Below are positions 16,644 through 29,814 of a stretch of DNA of 64,000 nucleotides, one piece after another. The translations under genes and the position numbers were made by a program. The notes beneath the pieces were generated by a model. The model made no database searches, had not been told where the DNA came from, and was given only the letters and a program-made list of their open reading frames with translations. Origin of the DNA: Ananas comosus (taxonomy: Eukaryota; Streptophyta; Magnoliopsida; Poales; Bromeliaceae); contig NC_033641.1 in NCBI RefSeq assembly GCF_001540865.1, positions 434,001 through 498,000 on the forward strand, written 5' to 3'. Every line of letters starts with the position of its first letter. Position 1 is the stretch's first letter.

Positions 16644-18250
16644 CTATTGGCTTCTTTTTATTCCTCTACAAAATGCACTCAAAAATAGGATCTTCAATCT
16701 CGACAAATGAAATCTCCGACGCCTCTTTTTACCTTTTGAGCATCGCAAACAAAACATCGTGTCTTCGTTTTCGCGTAACCGATTTCGAATTCTCATTTGG
16801 AGAGCTAAATTCTCACTAACCAATTTGCTATGCTCCTCTTGCAACATCTTGTTCTCTCTCACAAGTTTCTCGACTCGACTATCTCTTAGTTCCTTATTTG
16901 CTTCTCTCTTATTCTCGAGCCTCCTCACGAGCTCATTCGTGTGTATCCAATTCTCCTCGATGAGATCCGATAGTCGATCAACACACGAAATCCTTCGATC
17001 GAAAGAACTAGTCCTTCCCTTAGCAATAAGATTCGAACTCATCGAAACGCCATTCGCGGATTCTCTTTTCATGTGAGATTCGAGCTCAGGATCTTCTATT
17101 CCCGACTCAGGGTTCGAGTCGGAAGTGCTCAGCTTCTTGTAATCGACATTCGAGCCTTCGAAACGCGCCGAGAGCGACGAAATCGACGATCGGTCGAAGA
17201 AATGGGAGCAATATTCGGCTAGCGAGCGGTACAACCTTCGGAACTCTTCGATCCTCTTCTCGATCTCCGGTTTCTTCCGGTAATACGTCTCGGCACGATC
17301 GGCGAATGAAACACCGTCTTCTATCTTTATCATTGATAGCAATGCTTCCGTGTTCTCCTCGAGCTCTAAACAAAATAACATAAAAGCCAAATTCCATAAC
17401 CTATATCAATTTTTTTAAAAAAATAACATTAAGCAAACATGATGTTGGGTCTCAATAATGTCAAAGATTTATATTGTAGCGAAATAAAATAAAAGATATA
17501 TAATGCATGGTTGTAACAAAATAATAAAAAAAACTCTTACTTTGAGTGCATTTATTTGTTAAGAATAATAACAATGATTAAATTAGTTTCTTATGAATTG
17601 TATTCCAAGTGTGTTAAAATGATATATAGCGATATTGTGAAATATCTAAGTTTATTATTTCACAAATGGTAATTAATATTAATATAATATTTATTTTGTA
17701 AATTATATATAGAATTTCAAGTACCATAGAAGTAGATGCATCATTTTCTAGGTAGATAAAACCATTATTATATATATATATATAAAAACACATACTCTCT
17801 TAGATTTTTTTTAATTAAAAAAGAAAAGGAAATTTAAATAATGGCTTTGGTAATCTCTTTTTTAATTCTTTAATTAACTTGTTCAATTAACCTTAATGGA
17901 TTCTCATAAATAAAATGAAATTCAAATTTGATCTATTCGACGGCTCTTTCATTACATAACCTAAATATGATATTTATTTTGAGGGATTTGATTAAAGTAT
18001 CTCACGTTATTCACGTAACTACTTCATCAAATTAAATAGTGTTCAAATTTTTTTATCAAAAGAGTCATCAAATCATTTGAATAAAACAAATTATTAAAGG
18101 TGAGGCATCAAAATCATACAATTAAACTAAAATTTCGAGCAAAACAAAACATGAACCCGAAAGGCGCGAATGAAGCCACGTAGATCTCCGTGGGCTATTT
18201 TGATGAATCCAACGCCACGAACACGATCCCTTCTCAATTGTTGCATCCAT
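16644..18250 (-). CDS. NETWORKED-type (NET3-like) NAB-domain protein
   Basis: Two exons, 18250-18157 and 17365-16644, joined by a 791-bp GT-AG intron, give 271 residues. The ATG is preceded in frame by a TAA. The join creates SRLSELEENTEALL, continuous with the NAB (KIP1-like) actin-binding domain at residues 11-88: SWRWIHQNSP, W25, then SFADRAETYYRKKPEIE and EEFRRLYRSLAEY. A predicted coiled coil spans about 164-233, followed by a basic patch (KKRRRRFHLSRLK, about 243-255). Plant NET proteins bind F-actin through NAB and tether it to membranes. The short length and single coiled coil fit the NET3 class. Unusual: the consensus SWWWDSH is SWRWIHQ here, so the second Trp is Arg and the Asp is Ile. 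The exon 1 junction is inferred from frame and family similarity. Confidence 0.87.
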
Positions 18251-18593
18251 TTCAATTTCCTCTCCTTTAATTTAATTAGCTTGTTCTTTAGAGGTGGTTA
18301 GTAAATATATATATATAATAAAAAACAGTGTTGTTTAATTTGTATATAAAAAGGGCCATTTTTTTGGAAATAAAAAAGGTATTTATTCTTTATAATAATT
18401 CCTTTAATTTTGCCCTTCATGGGTCTTAAAATATTCATATTTGTAAATATTTTGTATTTGTGATTTGAATATGAGGACCGTTGCGTAGCTATTTATGGTA
18501 CTTAAATGATTTGTTTTGGTATTTTAAATTCTTATTAAATATGGCTTCGTGATCACATTCTTTAAAAATGGCATTTGAACATATTACTATTTT

Positions 18594-18955
18594 GGGTAAG
18601 CGTCGCATTTCGTGGTTTCGTATTTTTCCATTTTAATATTTCATAGTTTAAAGTATATCAATTTAGTACCCTACGATTTTTTTTTTTTCTTTTCGTTAGC
18701 TTCTTCATTAATGTTTTCTTAAATTATATACAAAAAAAACTTTAGATAACACACTTAGGTTTATCGAATATTCACTAAACTTTAGTGTCTTTTAATTTTA
18801 ACTTTGTCACTAATTTAACGAAAAAAATAGTGAAAATAATAATAAAAAAAAATAAACCACTAGGTACTAAATTGATATACGTTTTGAACCATATGATACT
18901 AAAAAAAGAAAGTGCAAAACTATTGGGATGATATTTAAAGTTTTTCTAGTATTTT
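18594..18955. mobile_element. Family-B foldback repeat, copy 1 (diverged)
   Basis: Shares TCGTGGTTTCGTA at the outer end and the internal block TTAAATTATATACAAAAAA plus TATCGAATATTCACT with copies at 19812, 29815 and 36604. The right end is eroded. Confidence 0.6.
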
Positions 18956-19811
18956 TAAACACTTGAATGAAAAGTATCCGTTATGGTGTTGAAATCGAGG
19001 CGAAAAATTTTGTATATTATAAATCACAGCTTTGAGATTCGAATTTTTTGGCGAATCATAAGGCTTATCAAATTACTTCAAAAGATCTTATTGAGGAGTT
19101 TAATTTCTCAATAAAATCGCGCTCTAAATTTACTACAAGTGGCAGGTTTTGATTGGTTAGCAGAAAAAGTTAAAAAAAAAAAAAGTAAAAAGAAATGTAT
19201 GGAGACCAACTCAACTGTTCTAAACAAGTACGAGGATAAATCTCAACTTTGAGTACCACATTACAGAAGCTCATAAAAGTCAAATTATACAACCCAAAAT
19301 TTAAATTTTGCCAAATTGGTGCAAATCATTTATTGCTTGTGGAATTTCTCATTGACTTGGAAAAGATCACTAGAGTATATGATATATAATAATTCCTCTA
19401 TCATATTTTTTATCCTTTTCAATATGTTTTATTAAGCAAAAAAAAATTGCTTAAACATGCATCTATCACCTCACATATATAATGGTGAAAAATAATACTA
19501 CATCCACTTCCGAAAATAACATAGTCGACCTCAGAATCTTATGATTGATAAAAGTCTCTCGATAATGTGATTATGAGCGATTAGTATCTACTCACGTTTA
19601 CTTCTAGAAGTGAGCATAGCATTATTTGTAACACGTTATAAGATATAGTATGTATGTTACGTCACAAGAAACATAGGATATAATTAAATTATCATTAAAA
19701 TTTTACTGCATTTGTTGATATTTTAAACCTAGGATTTTAAATTTTGCACCAAACAAGTATTTTGTTCAACTAACATGCATGGTAGTTAGAATTAACTCTC
19801 ACAATTTTTTT

Positions 19812-20105
19812 AGGAAAAACTTAAAAGAAAAAAAACCCGTGGTTTCGTAGTTTCTCACTCCCTCCCTGTGGTTTAAAATGTATTAAATTGCCCCATGCGG
19901 TTTCGATTTTATCTTTTCGGTAGCTTTTTCGTTGATATTTTATTAAATTATATACAAAAAATTTCAGATACCCATCTAGATTTATCAAACATTCACTTTA
20001 GTACCCTTTAATTTTAACTTTATCACTGATTTAAAAAAAAAATAATGAAATTGATAAGAAAAAGTAAAAAAAGAAACCACAGGGGGTTTTTTTGAAGTTT
20101 TTCCT
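19812..20105. mobile_element. Family-B foldback repeat, copy 2
   Basis: Left end AGGAAAAACTT..CCCGTGGTTTCGTAG, right end GAAACCACAGGGGG followed by TTTGAAGTTTTTCC, which is inverted. The same ATTATATACAAAAAATTTCAGATA core as the other copies. No coding frame. Confidence 0.75.
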
Positions 20106-20307
20106 TTTTTTTATTAACATAATATGAGAAATTGGCAAAGGAAAAAAATCATCTTTCTGTGTAGATTCAAGAACATTTTCTATGAAAATGTCTCCCTTTT
20201 ATGACTTTCTTTTCTATCTTTTCTTATTCGGAAAACAAAAATTATACAAAGAATATTTTTTCATGAAAAACTTTTTTTTTCGCCCCAGAGAACCAGACAT
20301 TCTCTCA

Positions 20308-20608
20308 GAGAGCGTTTGGTTCGTCGGAAAAGCATAGAAAAGAAAAAAAAATTTCATAAAAATATCTCTATTTTAGTTTTCCATTCATTTGGTTTTAAAC
20401 AAAAAAAAACTAATTTTTTTAAAAAATATAATTTTCAATTTTATGATGAATGAATATTTTTGTTTTTCGGATTTATTTTTTTTAAAACCAAAATTCTAAC
20501 TTTTCACTAGATTTGTAAAGAAGCTTTTCAAAATAAATACTTTCATAAATTTTTTTGTTTCAAAAAGAATCTTTTTTTCATACTTTTCCGTAGAACCAAA
20601 CAACCCCC
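20308..20608. mobile_element. Probable hAT- or PIF-like MITE
   Basis: Left GAGAGCGTTTGGTTCGTCGG and, read from the right end, GGGGGTTGTTTGGTTCTACGG form imperfect inverted termini. The interior is AT-rich and partly self-complementary. No clear target-site duplication, so the superfamily is open. Confidence 0.5.
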
Positions 20609-20948
20609 ATTAATGTCATTTTATATACAGTAAAACCCTCTTAAGACAAAAGTACATACTTAGGTAAATGGTTAGATGTCGTTTTCATTTAATTTAAAAT
20701 GCTAAAGATTATAATAATAACTTGATTGTTACTGTCACCATACTATACTATACTATTTACCATTAATTGCAAAACTTAAAAAGTGTAGAAACTAAATTGA
20801 TACTCCACTCATATTTTCCACACTAAAATATTAACCCTTTAAGTGTAATTTAGATTTTTTTTTTTTTTTCCCTGAAGAGGATTGGCCCCGCATTGGACAC
20901 GAGTCTCAATTCTCACATACTAAGCCCATTTGTAGACCATAGAACCTC

Positions 20949-20985
<37 letters not shown>

Positions 20986-22366
20986 AATTCCAATGAAGTA
21001 AAAAATGTAATTTAAATCTAAACTTAATTTCACAAAATCTTAGAGGTCCCATGAACTTAGCATGAAAGGGATTAAGAAAAGTAAAAAAAAATTGAAGTCA
21101 ATGGGAGAGCCCTTTTCAATCTTTCTTGTCTCAGAAATAAATCAAATCATTATAAGAATTTTGTGGTATTGATAGGTCTTTAAATAGAAAGGGGGGGGAA
21201 AAAAAGAAAAAAATGCATAACCTTACCCAAAATTACAACTCACCACCCAAACTTTCAAACTTTAAAAATTTGCCACATAAACAATAATATTATTGCAAAT
21301 TACCATGTAGCTTCAATTTTTTTTTTTGTTAATTTGGCCCAACGTTTATTTATTTTGTAATCACATGTGAGTCATACTTTAAGTGAAAATATATAATTAA
21401 TTTTTCTGAAAAATGTTTGGCCAGATTAACTGAAGCAATAGCCATAGAAAAACACTCAAAAATTATTGTTCACGTGATTAATTTGAACATTTTTATTAAG
21501 TCGCCATTCGACAAAAAACACATAAGAATATGTAAAGCCAAATTACAATTTTGGTCCTTGCGTCTTTGCACTTTTTAAGTTCTCAAAACTTAATTTTACT
21601 GTGATTTTTAGCTTAAAAAGTTTTCTACATTATTACAATTAAGCCTAGCAATCCAGTTTAATTAGCCATTTAATTAATAAACTAAATTATACTGTGAAAC
21701 TTAATTGCAATAACCTACAAATATTTAGAAGCCAAAATGCGCGGATCAAAGTGTTACGTGGCCAACAAGTTTGAGGACCAAAATTATAATTTACCGTTGT
21801 AATAAAACTTTGAAATTAATTTTTCGCAAAAATAAGAAAAAAAGAAAAGAAAACAAGATCTGCAATGATATTAACGATGCCAAATGATCCAATTCCCTTC
21901 TAAAGCAAATTAATCAGAGGACCCACGCGTAAAAGACTAATTAACTACTCGGCCAATCAGCCGGTGCCACGTGGCTTCTCGTGGGAATCCTCCAATGACC
22001 TTATAAAAAGAGACCTTTTCACACTTCAGTTTCTCTTTAGAAAATTTGAGTTCGATCCCAACACGAAACTCAAAAATTCTCGCATCAAATCCCTTTATAG
22101 ATTTCGAAAAATAACCAAACCACCCTTTTTTCGTTCCAACCAATTTGTTAATCTTCATGAAATTCCTCTTCTCGCCTCTCCGAAATGAGTTATTAGACGA
22201 TTTACGTTCTTTTTTTCCTTTTCTTTTCTTTTTCTTTTCTTTTCTTTTCTTTGTTGTGTGTATTCTAAGCTCCCAGATTTCAAAGATGGTTAAATTCCAA
22301 TCAATTTTTTTGGTTCGGGAAAAGCAAGGGGGGTTCATCGGGTCGGGTCGGGTCGGGTCGGGTTTG
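20609..22366. other. Gene-free spacer between NET3-like and CPL3-like genes
   Basis: Includes (ATT)n at about 20950-20983 and generally AT-rich DNA. The stretch from about 21900 is more mixed in base composition and lies downstream of the CPL3-like stop, so part of it is likely its 3' UTR. Open frames here lack recognisable domains. Confidence 0.55.
22340..22362 (+). repeat. (GGGTC)n tract just after the CPL3-like stop codon
   Basis: Five GGG runs spaced by TC on the plus strand begin four bases beyond the stop codon (TAA at 22369-22367, minus strand). The plus strand could form a G-quadruplex; the transcript would carry the C-rich complement. Confidence 0.85.
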
Positions 22367-25300
22367 TTATAGTTTAACCGCAAAGTCGTGCTCGCTTGCT
22401 CGCCGATATAGAAGGGCCGAGGCCTCCACCCTGTATTGGGAAAGCAAGCAGTTTGGACCACAAAACAGTTAGCGAAACCGTCGGCGCGTGCTCGTCCCTT
22501 CTTTTCCTTTCTCTTCTCTCTTCTGGTGTGCATTTGTTCGCGCGCGCGTGCGCGAGCGCGAGAGTTAGGAGAGAAAAAGCACCCAGGTTTCATAGGACTG
22601 ATACTGGGGAGATGAGGAGGCCAATATGGGCCGAAATTCGACTTCGGCCCATGTGATTCGGAACCACACACTTTCGCGGTCTAATCCACCGTCCATGCTG
22701 CTTTAAGATTCGAACTATGCACATGACCGATGGCGAATTAGGCCAAGAAGGGGTCCCCACATAATTCCTTATTACCCCACTACCGGCCTTTGAGCCCACT
22801 TAAAACGATCAATTACTAAAGGATAAAATGCATGAATAATCCCTGTACTATTTTACTCGAACACTTTAGTCCCTCAAATATTAAGTTTTTTTTTTAAAAA
22901 AAAAATTGGTTGTTTCATGTGAAAGATCAGGAGCTTAAAAATGTCTAAGGGAAAAACATAGGGACCAAAGCGCAATATCGGGGATAGTTTGCGAACTATT
23001 CACACATTTTACCCTTAGAAAAAAAAAGAAGATGAACATGTATTAAAGTTTCGAATGAAAAAAGAATCTCTCACCAGCCAGGGTGAACGACGAACCGCCC
23101 CGTCGACAAAGCCCAGTTCACCTGGATGTCATGATAGAAGAGAAAAAGAGAGCAAATATGTTCTTAAGTGATCAACAAGAGGAGCCATGTATAAATATCA
23201 GGGATACAACCACATTCGCATGTGCGGCATTTGCGATAAAATTCGAAAATGGAATAAGAAGTTCATTGTCCTGCGAAACTTTAATGAATTTGGTGTAAAT
23301 ATGGGAAGTAATTTGGGTTCATTTTCGAAGTTAAGAATGGTATAAGGGAACCAAATAGTATTTCTTATTAAAAATGATCAGAAGTTCTTTTTTGATTGAG
23401 GAAATAACTTGTGAATTGAATTGGAGGAGAAGTGTAAACCATATATACCTTGTCGGTTCCAAGCGAATTGGCGACGACATGTGTGACCTGCTCGTCTATT
23501 TGGTTTGTGCAAGACGCGCCAAACTGCTCGGCCGTTTGCCACAGCGGATGGAGATGGGGGTTAGCTTCGCCGACGGGGAAAACCCTGCTGAAGACGATCC
23601 GGCACCCAGCAAGGATCTTCTTTTGTTCGGTCGCGAGTAAGTTCCGCACGTCCACGTCCTTGAGGGAGCGGTGCGAGAAGAAGATGTTGTGTATCCTCTC
23701 AATGACCTGTTTCGACAAAATAACACCAAAGTGAAACTAGCACGACTTCTGGTATAATCTTCGGTCCGTTAGGCAAAACCTTCTTAGAGAAAAAGAAAGG
23801 AAAAGGTAATGAATTTGCAAGACGGAACACTTCTTTCATTTTTTTCGCAACTGCATACTTTTCAACTTGCATGAACACCCTCCTCCACAGGACTAAGATG
23901 CACAGTACGAATGATTGATGCATGTTTTTGGTAAATATTTTTGAAACTGTGTCGATGAATGAAACATTAATACTTCAAAATTGTGCTTTATGTCCTGTAG
24001 CAGAGGGGCAATTTGGTTCTAAGAAGTCGAAAAGCGATGTCAAATTATAAAGACAAAAAAATGGTGTCCTATTTGCAAATCACAGGGTAGGCGGATTTTT
24101 TCTCTCCTCTTTGTTCTTTTTGCTAAAATGACTAGTAAACATTTAGGACTATGGTCTGATTTCTGAATAAGGAGTGTCTGTACCGCCAAGGAAGAAGCGA
24201 GAGTTCCATCTTCAGGCCTCTCATCATGATCGATCTCAAGAAGGGATGGCCCTAGAAGCCCAAATTGCCGCCGACTACAGGGAAAGTAAGTGTACCTGCA
24301 AAAAATTACAGCGCACCAAATTGCATCAATTAGGCAAGAGCTTTTTGTTTTCTTTTTTAATTTGGGGGAGAAAAAAACACAAAAGTAGAATTAACGTTTT
24401 GAGTGACAATTTACCTCTCAACCACAATTAAGTTGAGTTTGTTATGAGGCCAGACCCTTACGGAATCATCGATAATCACAACCGCGGATTCCATGCCCAA
24501 AACCCCATCAAGATCCTTGCTTTTGGGCACCCTCTCATCGCCATCAAATGGGTCGCCGTCGTCTCCTCTCGAAATAACCCGGCCGGCAAACAAAGCCCCT
24601 GTTGGATCAAGCACTTTCGCCATCTCTGTAGCATACAGCTTGTTCCCCATCGTATATAGATGAAGCTCATATAGCTTACTAGCCTACACCCAAGATCAAT
24701 ATCCAAGATCGAACTTAAATAACCAAAAAAGTGGAAAAAATAGTTTAAGTGGAAGTACAAGAGAACATGACGGAAAGGGTAAAAAAAATACTAATAAAGA
24801 ATTAATTCACCTTCTCCAGAAAGTTCCAGATCCCCGGCCTCAACTTGGTCCACATTCCCATATGTTGGAAGCGAAAGAGGTGTCTTTGTGGCTTCTCTCG
24901 ATCCTGCTCTTCTTTCTTTCTCAATATCTCATCATGAGTAGGATCTACCTCTGAAAACTACAATGAGGTCAAATCACATTAACTAGGTAAGCATTACCAC
25001 TCTGGATAAAGCACAATCAAGTCAAAGAAAGAGAAAGCGCAGAGAATAAAAGTAGCACCTTGGCTGAATTTAGAAGAGTATGATCGAGATCGAGGACAAG
25101 ACAAAGCTTTCGGGCAGCGAACATCTTGTTCTGCTCCGCTATCCTTCTCGCCCTCTCTCTCTGAATAGCCGCTCTCTGTTGGTCATCGTATCCGTCCAAC
25201 AGATGGTCGACATCTCCCCAAGAGTTAGCTGACTGTAAAATGGCACTCCGAGCAGGTCGGGGAATACTATTCTGCAGGACCGTTGGAGATACAGTAGTTG

Positions 25301-25980
25301 ACTGTGAGCTAGCAACATTATTGGCAGTATTGCTGAGATTCTTCGTCAATTGAGGAGTTGAAATTGGGAGGGGAGCGGATTGAGGAGGTGCTCCACTGGG
25401 TTGAGCTGAATCTCCGTGCTCTCGGACTACCAAATGGTCTTTGCTGCTTTGCGGACCAGATGAGACAGCTTCGTTCATCTTGGCCTGCTCAGGGCCTGAT
25501 GCATTGCTATTCTGAGTTGTAGAATCGTGAAGAATGCGACGGGGATCACGAGGTTTCAAACGAACTCTACCCGGATCATTCTGAGAATTCTGAATGAATA
25601 TGACAAAAAAATTACAAGTTAGATTACTATGAACTAAAATCTGGAGGTAAAAGAAATGTATAAAATACCCACGCAGGAAAACTATGAGCTAATTTTAAAT
25701 TTTGTCAACCGCCTTTGAATGTGTAACAAATAGTGCATATATATAGAGAGAGAGAGAGAGAGGGAGAGAGAGAGTTGAGCTCCTATGCTTTTAAAAGCAC
25801 AGGAGCATTTGTGCTTGTGACCTTTTAGTCGTTGGATCGCCCTAAGATCAGTGCAGCACCATTAACTATGTCTCTCGTTAAGTCCCCTTTACTAGTGCTG
25901 CACGGATCTTGAGGTGATCCAATGGCTAAAAAATCACAAGCATGTTCAGCTCCTGCGCTTTTAAAAGCAAAGGAGCTCAA

Positions 25981-26051
<71 letters not shown>

Positions 26052-29000
26052 GAATTGAGCTCCTATACTTTTAAAATTACCAAGTCATTGGTGCTTGTAG
26101 GTTTTCGGACCTCAGATTAAGGAATGTACAGTTAGGATGATAGCAGTCTCCTAAGGTTGAGTAGGTGGTTGGGTAAATAGTATGATCTAATGGGTGAAAA
26201 TAGTCAAAGGAGTAGATCTAACGGTAGAAAACTTACAAACACCAAGTGCTTGGCACTTTTAAAAGCACCATAACCGTACTATATATATATATAAATATAT
26301 ATCAAATGAATGGACATATATGAAAATCCAGGGGGGAAAAAAGCCATATTTATGATGACTAGAAACCAATAGCAGCATATTCGTCTATGATGTTCTTGTA
26401 CTATTGTATGGGCAGTGAAATTTACCCTAGATTATAACTATTTAATCATATAAACTATATTAACAGATATAAGGATCAGGATCTTTTGGAATGTTGTCGG
26501 TAACCATAAAAAACAGTAAGCCACATAAAAAGAAGAACGTAAACCCTAGCAACAAACCCATGCATGAAACCTCACCATTCCAGACGTTTGGGACGTCACT
26601 TGAGGTCCTCCACCTGATAAAACTGTTCCAGGTGTTACGCTGATACCTGTATCACTTCTCTTATCAAAAGCAGAAGCAGCAGCTTTTTGCTGCGCTTCAG
26701 CTGATAATCTTTTCTGTTCCTTTTGAAGAAATTGCACGAGCATTTTTGGATTAACAGCTATATTCTGCGATCGAGAAGGTACTGAACTACTTGCTACATC
26801 AGGTGTGACTCCGCCATTTGGACCGCCGAAGTTGGTATTGTTATCATTCAGTGGTTTATTAAAATCAACGCCACCATTTCCTCCCCTTCCATTGTCAAAC
26901 TTACTTTGTTCCCTCAATTGAACTCTATCATTAACCCCATTTCGTAGCCTTTTTGAAGAATGCTCTTCAGGGAGAGATTCATCGACTGCCTTGTTCTTCC
27001 GAGAGTTCATTACCATCCCACTAATCCCATCTTCTGCCTCAGATTTCATAAACCTAAGCCTCGGATCTCTGCTCTTCGCTGCAGCTTTCAAACCCGAGTT
27101 TGGTCCTGGTCCTCCTGGACCCACTTGACCAACCGGCTTAATCGACCCATTTCGAGTTGTATTAACCTGTCTTGCTTTCGGAGCAGCCGAGGAACTAGAT
27201 ACCTCCCCATTACAAGTATCCTGTTCATTGTCATTATTCGAATCATCCGATGGAGTAGGGCTAGGGAGCCGATTAGTTGTAAGAAAGGAATTTTTTCCGT
27301 ATTTCTGCTGATAGGTCGAAACAGCTTTTACGGCATCAGTCACATATGAATGCAATGCAGTATCTTCATCCATTTTCGGTCGACTTGTTGATTTTGTTGA
27401 CAAACCTGAATTACTTCCAACACCGACAGGTTTCGGCATAGGGAATGGTGGTGAGTTCGAGTTTGCTCGTGTAGGTGATGGAAGGCTGCTTTCATCATAA
27501 TCTGCGTGAAGATCCAACAATGGGCTAATAGCTTTGTTCCTTGACATGGTTGGTAGTTCTAACCTAGGCAAAGAGACGCTTGGACCATTGGCAGTAAGAG
27601 AATTCACTCCTCTTTGTGCTGAAGTAGGCTTTTCAGCTCCGCTGGAAAGAGCATCCGCAATGCCTCCATCCGCAGTAGATAGCTCTTTCACTGTTTTTCC
27701 TTCCTCGAAAGCCAGCGATTTCACAATTTTATCTAGCTGTTAAAAAGAACAAAACAGCCGAAGATTTATCTCTGAATACCATGAAGAATATTAGCATAAG
27801 CTTCGGCGAATTTACCGACCTCATTTATTTGCTCGGGTGTTAACAGAGTGGAATACTGGTTCTTTATACGAATCAACAACCTACAACAAATTCAGTGAAA
27901 CAATTTTACAGCCTCTCGACCCAACTTTTAAAACCACTTTTCAATCCAAAAAGCGTAAGATTTCATAAGCCAAGCATTTAGGTATAAAAAATGCTGAAGC
28001 TTTTGCTGTAAGAGGTATCGAGTGAAATTTTGGGGAGCGGAGCCAAAAGTAGAAACTCCACTTTGAAGCTTCCGCTACGGGGAGAAGCTATTAGAGGAAA
28101 TTTTAATAAAAAGCTGCTAATGTCATCTCAGAAAACGCTACTCAAACAGCATTTTTGCAAAAGCTCCAGCAGGGGCGAACAGGCCTGCAGTGCAAACCAT
28201 TCTCAGCTACAAAACAGAAGAGGTAATCACATCACAATCAAATGAAGACAAAAGTAAACCTTAAGAACAAATTCTTATTCTCCTCCTTTTTTGGCAAGTG
28301 GCTCGAACTAAGTACCTGTGTCACAAAAGAAGATTTTACTATAAAGACGCTGAATTTAATGCAACTATTAAGCCAAAGCTGTTGTGAAGCGTTCAAATCA
28401 TCTTACAGAATTAACTGCTTGAATTCCAGTAAATGCCCACTGAACAAGAGAATCCATAACAGGAAGAGGACCCTCCTCCATCTCCGAGAACAACGGCTTC
28501 AGGCTTTCAAATGACCTGTGCAGCCGAGAACAAGCACCTTCGAATGATCTACCATAGAAGGAAAACTCACCTCAGCAATATGTAAAACACCTTTTGTGCG
28601 ATCTTGTTATGAAGAAATATTAAAGATCATTGGTTTCTTTATCTCCAAGATCACTTTTTTATGTGAGTATAGTTCCAGATTTCATCAATTTTCATTCGAT
28701 TAATGTTCAATTTCAATGATTCGATACGAATTTGAATGTGTTCATAGTTTTTTGTGTCCTCGATCTGGGGTTCCAGAAGACTCGGATTACTTACGCCTCG
28801 GCCTCCTCCATTGTTATACCATCCAACTCCTCCAGGATCAAGCTCACGCGGCTATCGAAATCCGCAGGCTTTTCATGCTCGATCCCATCCGATTCCTTCT
28901 CCTCGGGTTCCTTCTTCTCTTCAGGTTTATCAGAATCGAGCTCGATCGGTTGCTCCGCCGCCGGTTCCGACCCCAATTCGATCTCCCCTTCCTCCAATTC

Positions 29001-29375
29001 CCCTTCCTCCTTCTCCATCCCGCCACCGGATTCCTCGCTGCTCACATCAATGACCATGTCGAGACCTTCCGAATCGGGATCAGCTTCGGAGCCCACCGGG
29101 TTCAGATCCAATCCGAGGGGCTTGTTCTGCACGGCCTGCGCCCACGCGAAGTTGTACAGATGCGCGGCGTAGTTCCTCGGCATCGTGTACCCCATCCAAA
29201 CCCTAGATCTCGGCCCCTCGGCGGAGTCGCCATGGGAGACCTCAAACCCCTCCTCCGCCGCCGCCGTCCCCGCGGCGGACGCCACCTCGGAGCGTGGGTG
29301 GTCGGTAGCCATCTTCGCTAGGGTTTCCTCCTCGCTAGGATTGAGGAAGTACCGATTGGCCCCGGCGACGCGCAT
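22367..29375 (-). CDS. CPL3: RNA polymerase II CTD phosphatase, CPL3-type (FCPH + BRCT)
   Basis: Twelve exons: 29375-28795, 28548-28407, 28315-28260, 27880-27820, 27736-26576, 25589-25059, 24957-24811, 24683-24415, 24295-24184, 23706-23449, 23121-23075, 22430-22367. All have GT-AG borders and the frame stays open for 1,142 residues, near the Arabidopsis CPL3 length as I recall it. The protein dephosphorylates the C-terminal heptad tail of RNA polymerase II in the nucleus. Seen: acidic N-terminal region (EEGELEEGEIELGS), long low-complexity middle, FCP-homology domain with DLDHT at 834-838 and VVIIDDS (Asp 965-966), and C-terminal BRCT from about 1050 to the end (VNWALSTGRFVVHPGW, VEASALLYRRA). 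An alternative ATG at 29312 follows AAACCCTAG and has a better start context; it would remove 21 residues. No family-critical residue is missing. Confidence 0.95.
25775..25982. mobile_element. Short foldback element, copy 4 (CPL3-like intron 5)
   Basis: Ends are inverted: TTGAGCTCCTATGCTTTTAA at the left and CTTTTAAAAGCAAAGGAGCTC at the right end, with arms GACCTTTTAGTCGTTGGATC and its counterpart. GA repeats precede and CT repeats follow. Same subfamily as 33165-33332. Confidence 0.8.
26051..26279 (-). mobile_element. Short foldback element, copy 5 (CPL3-like intron 5)
   Basis: Flanked by (TA)n on both sides. It reads as the reverse complement of the 8709 copy: GAGCTCCTATACTTTTAAAA at the left, AAAAGCACCATAACCGTAC at the right, CACCAAGTGCTTGG hairpin. 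It sits next to copy 4 in the same intron. Confidence 0.82.
29318..29326 (-). promoter_or_regulatory. Telo-box-like AAACCCTAG by the second CPL3-like ATG
   Basis: AAACCCTAG lies six bases before the ATG at 29312. A second copy is at 29412-29420 upstream of both ATGs. Telo-box motifs are common in 5' leaders of plant housekeeping genes. If translation starts at 29375 this copy is coding. Confidence 0.5.
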
Positions 29376-29814
29376 AACCCGCGCGGATCCGTCGATCGCT
29401 TCCGCCCCAAGCTAGGGTTTCGCGGCCGGGGCGATCTAGGGCTCGATTTTTGGGCCGAGAGATCGCCGTTCCCGGCGATGCGGAGCTCGTTGGCAAGGAG
29501 ACGACGAGGGGAATCGATCGGAGGGAGTCTCGATCGGGGGAGATCGCGATCTCTGCGGCGGAGATCGGAGCGGGATTGGTACGCGGAGGAGGCGTACGAA
29601 GAGCGATTAGGGTAAAGCGCGGGGGAGAGAGAGAGAGAGAAAAAGAGCACAAAAAAGAAGGGCTCGTGAGGTATTAAATACAAATGATGATGACGACGAT
29701 GATCATCATGATGATGAAGAGGGTGAATCTGAACCGTACACGTAGCAAACACGACGCCGCGTAATATAAAGTGGTTCTCCTATTCCTAATAACCGTATAA
29801 GTATAATAATAATA

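Noticed and set aside
16759..17076. Plus-strand 105-codon frame
   Set aside because: Antisense shadow of the NET3-like exon 2, which has domain support and a continuous spliced frame.
21937..22671. Minus-strand 244-codon frame downstream of and overlapping the last CPL3-like exon
   Set aside because: Low-complexity (Lys/Glu/Arg-rich), no domain, and it overlaps the spliced CPL3-like terminal exon in another frame. Best read as 3' UTR and intron sequence.
28716..29321. Plus-strand 201-codon frame over CPL3-like exon 1
   Set aside because: Antisense shadow of the acidic, GC-rich first exon.
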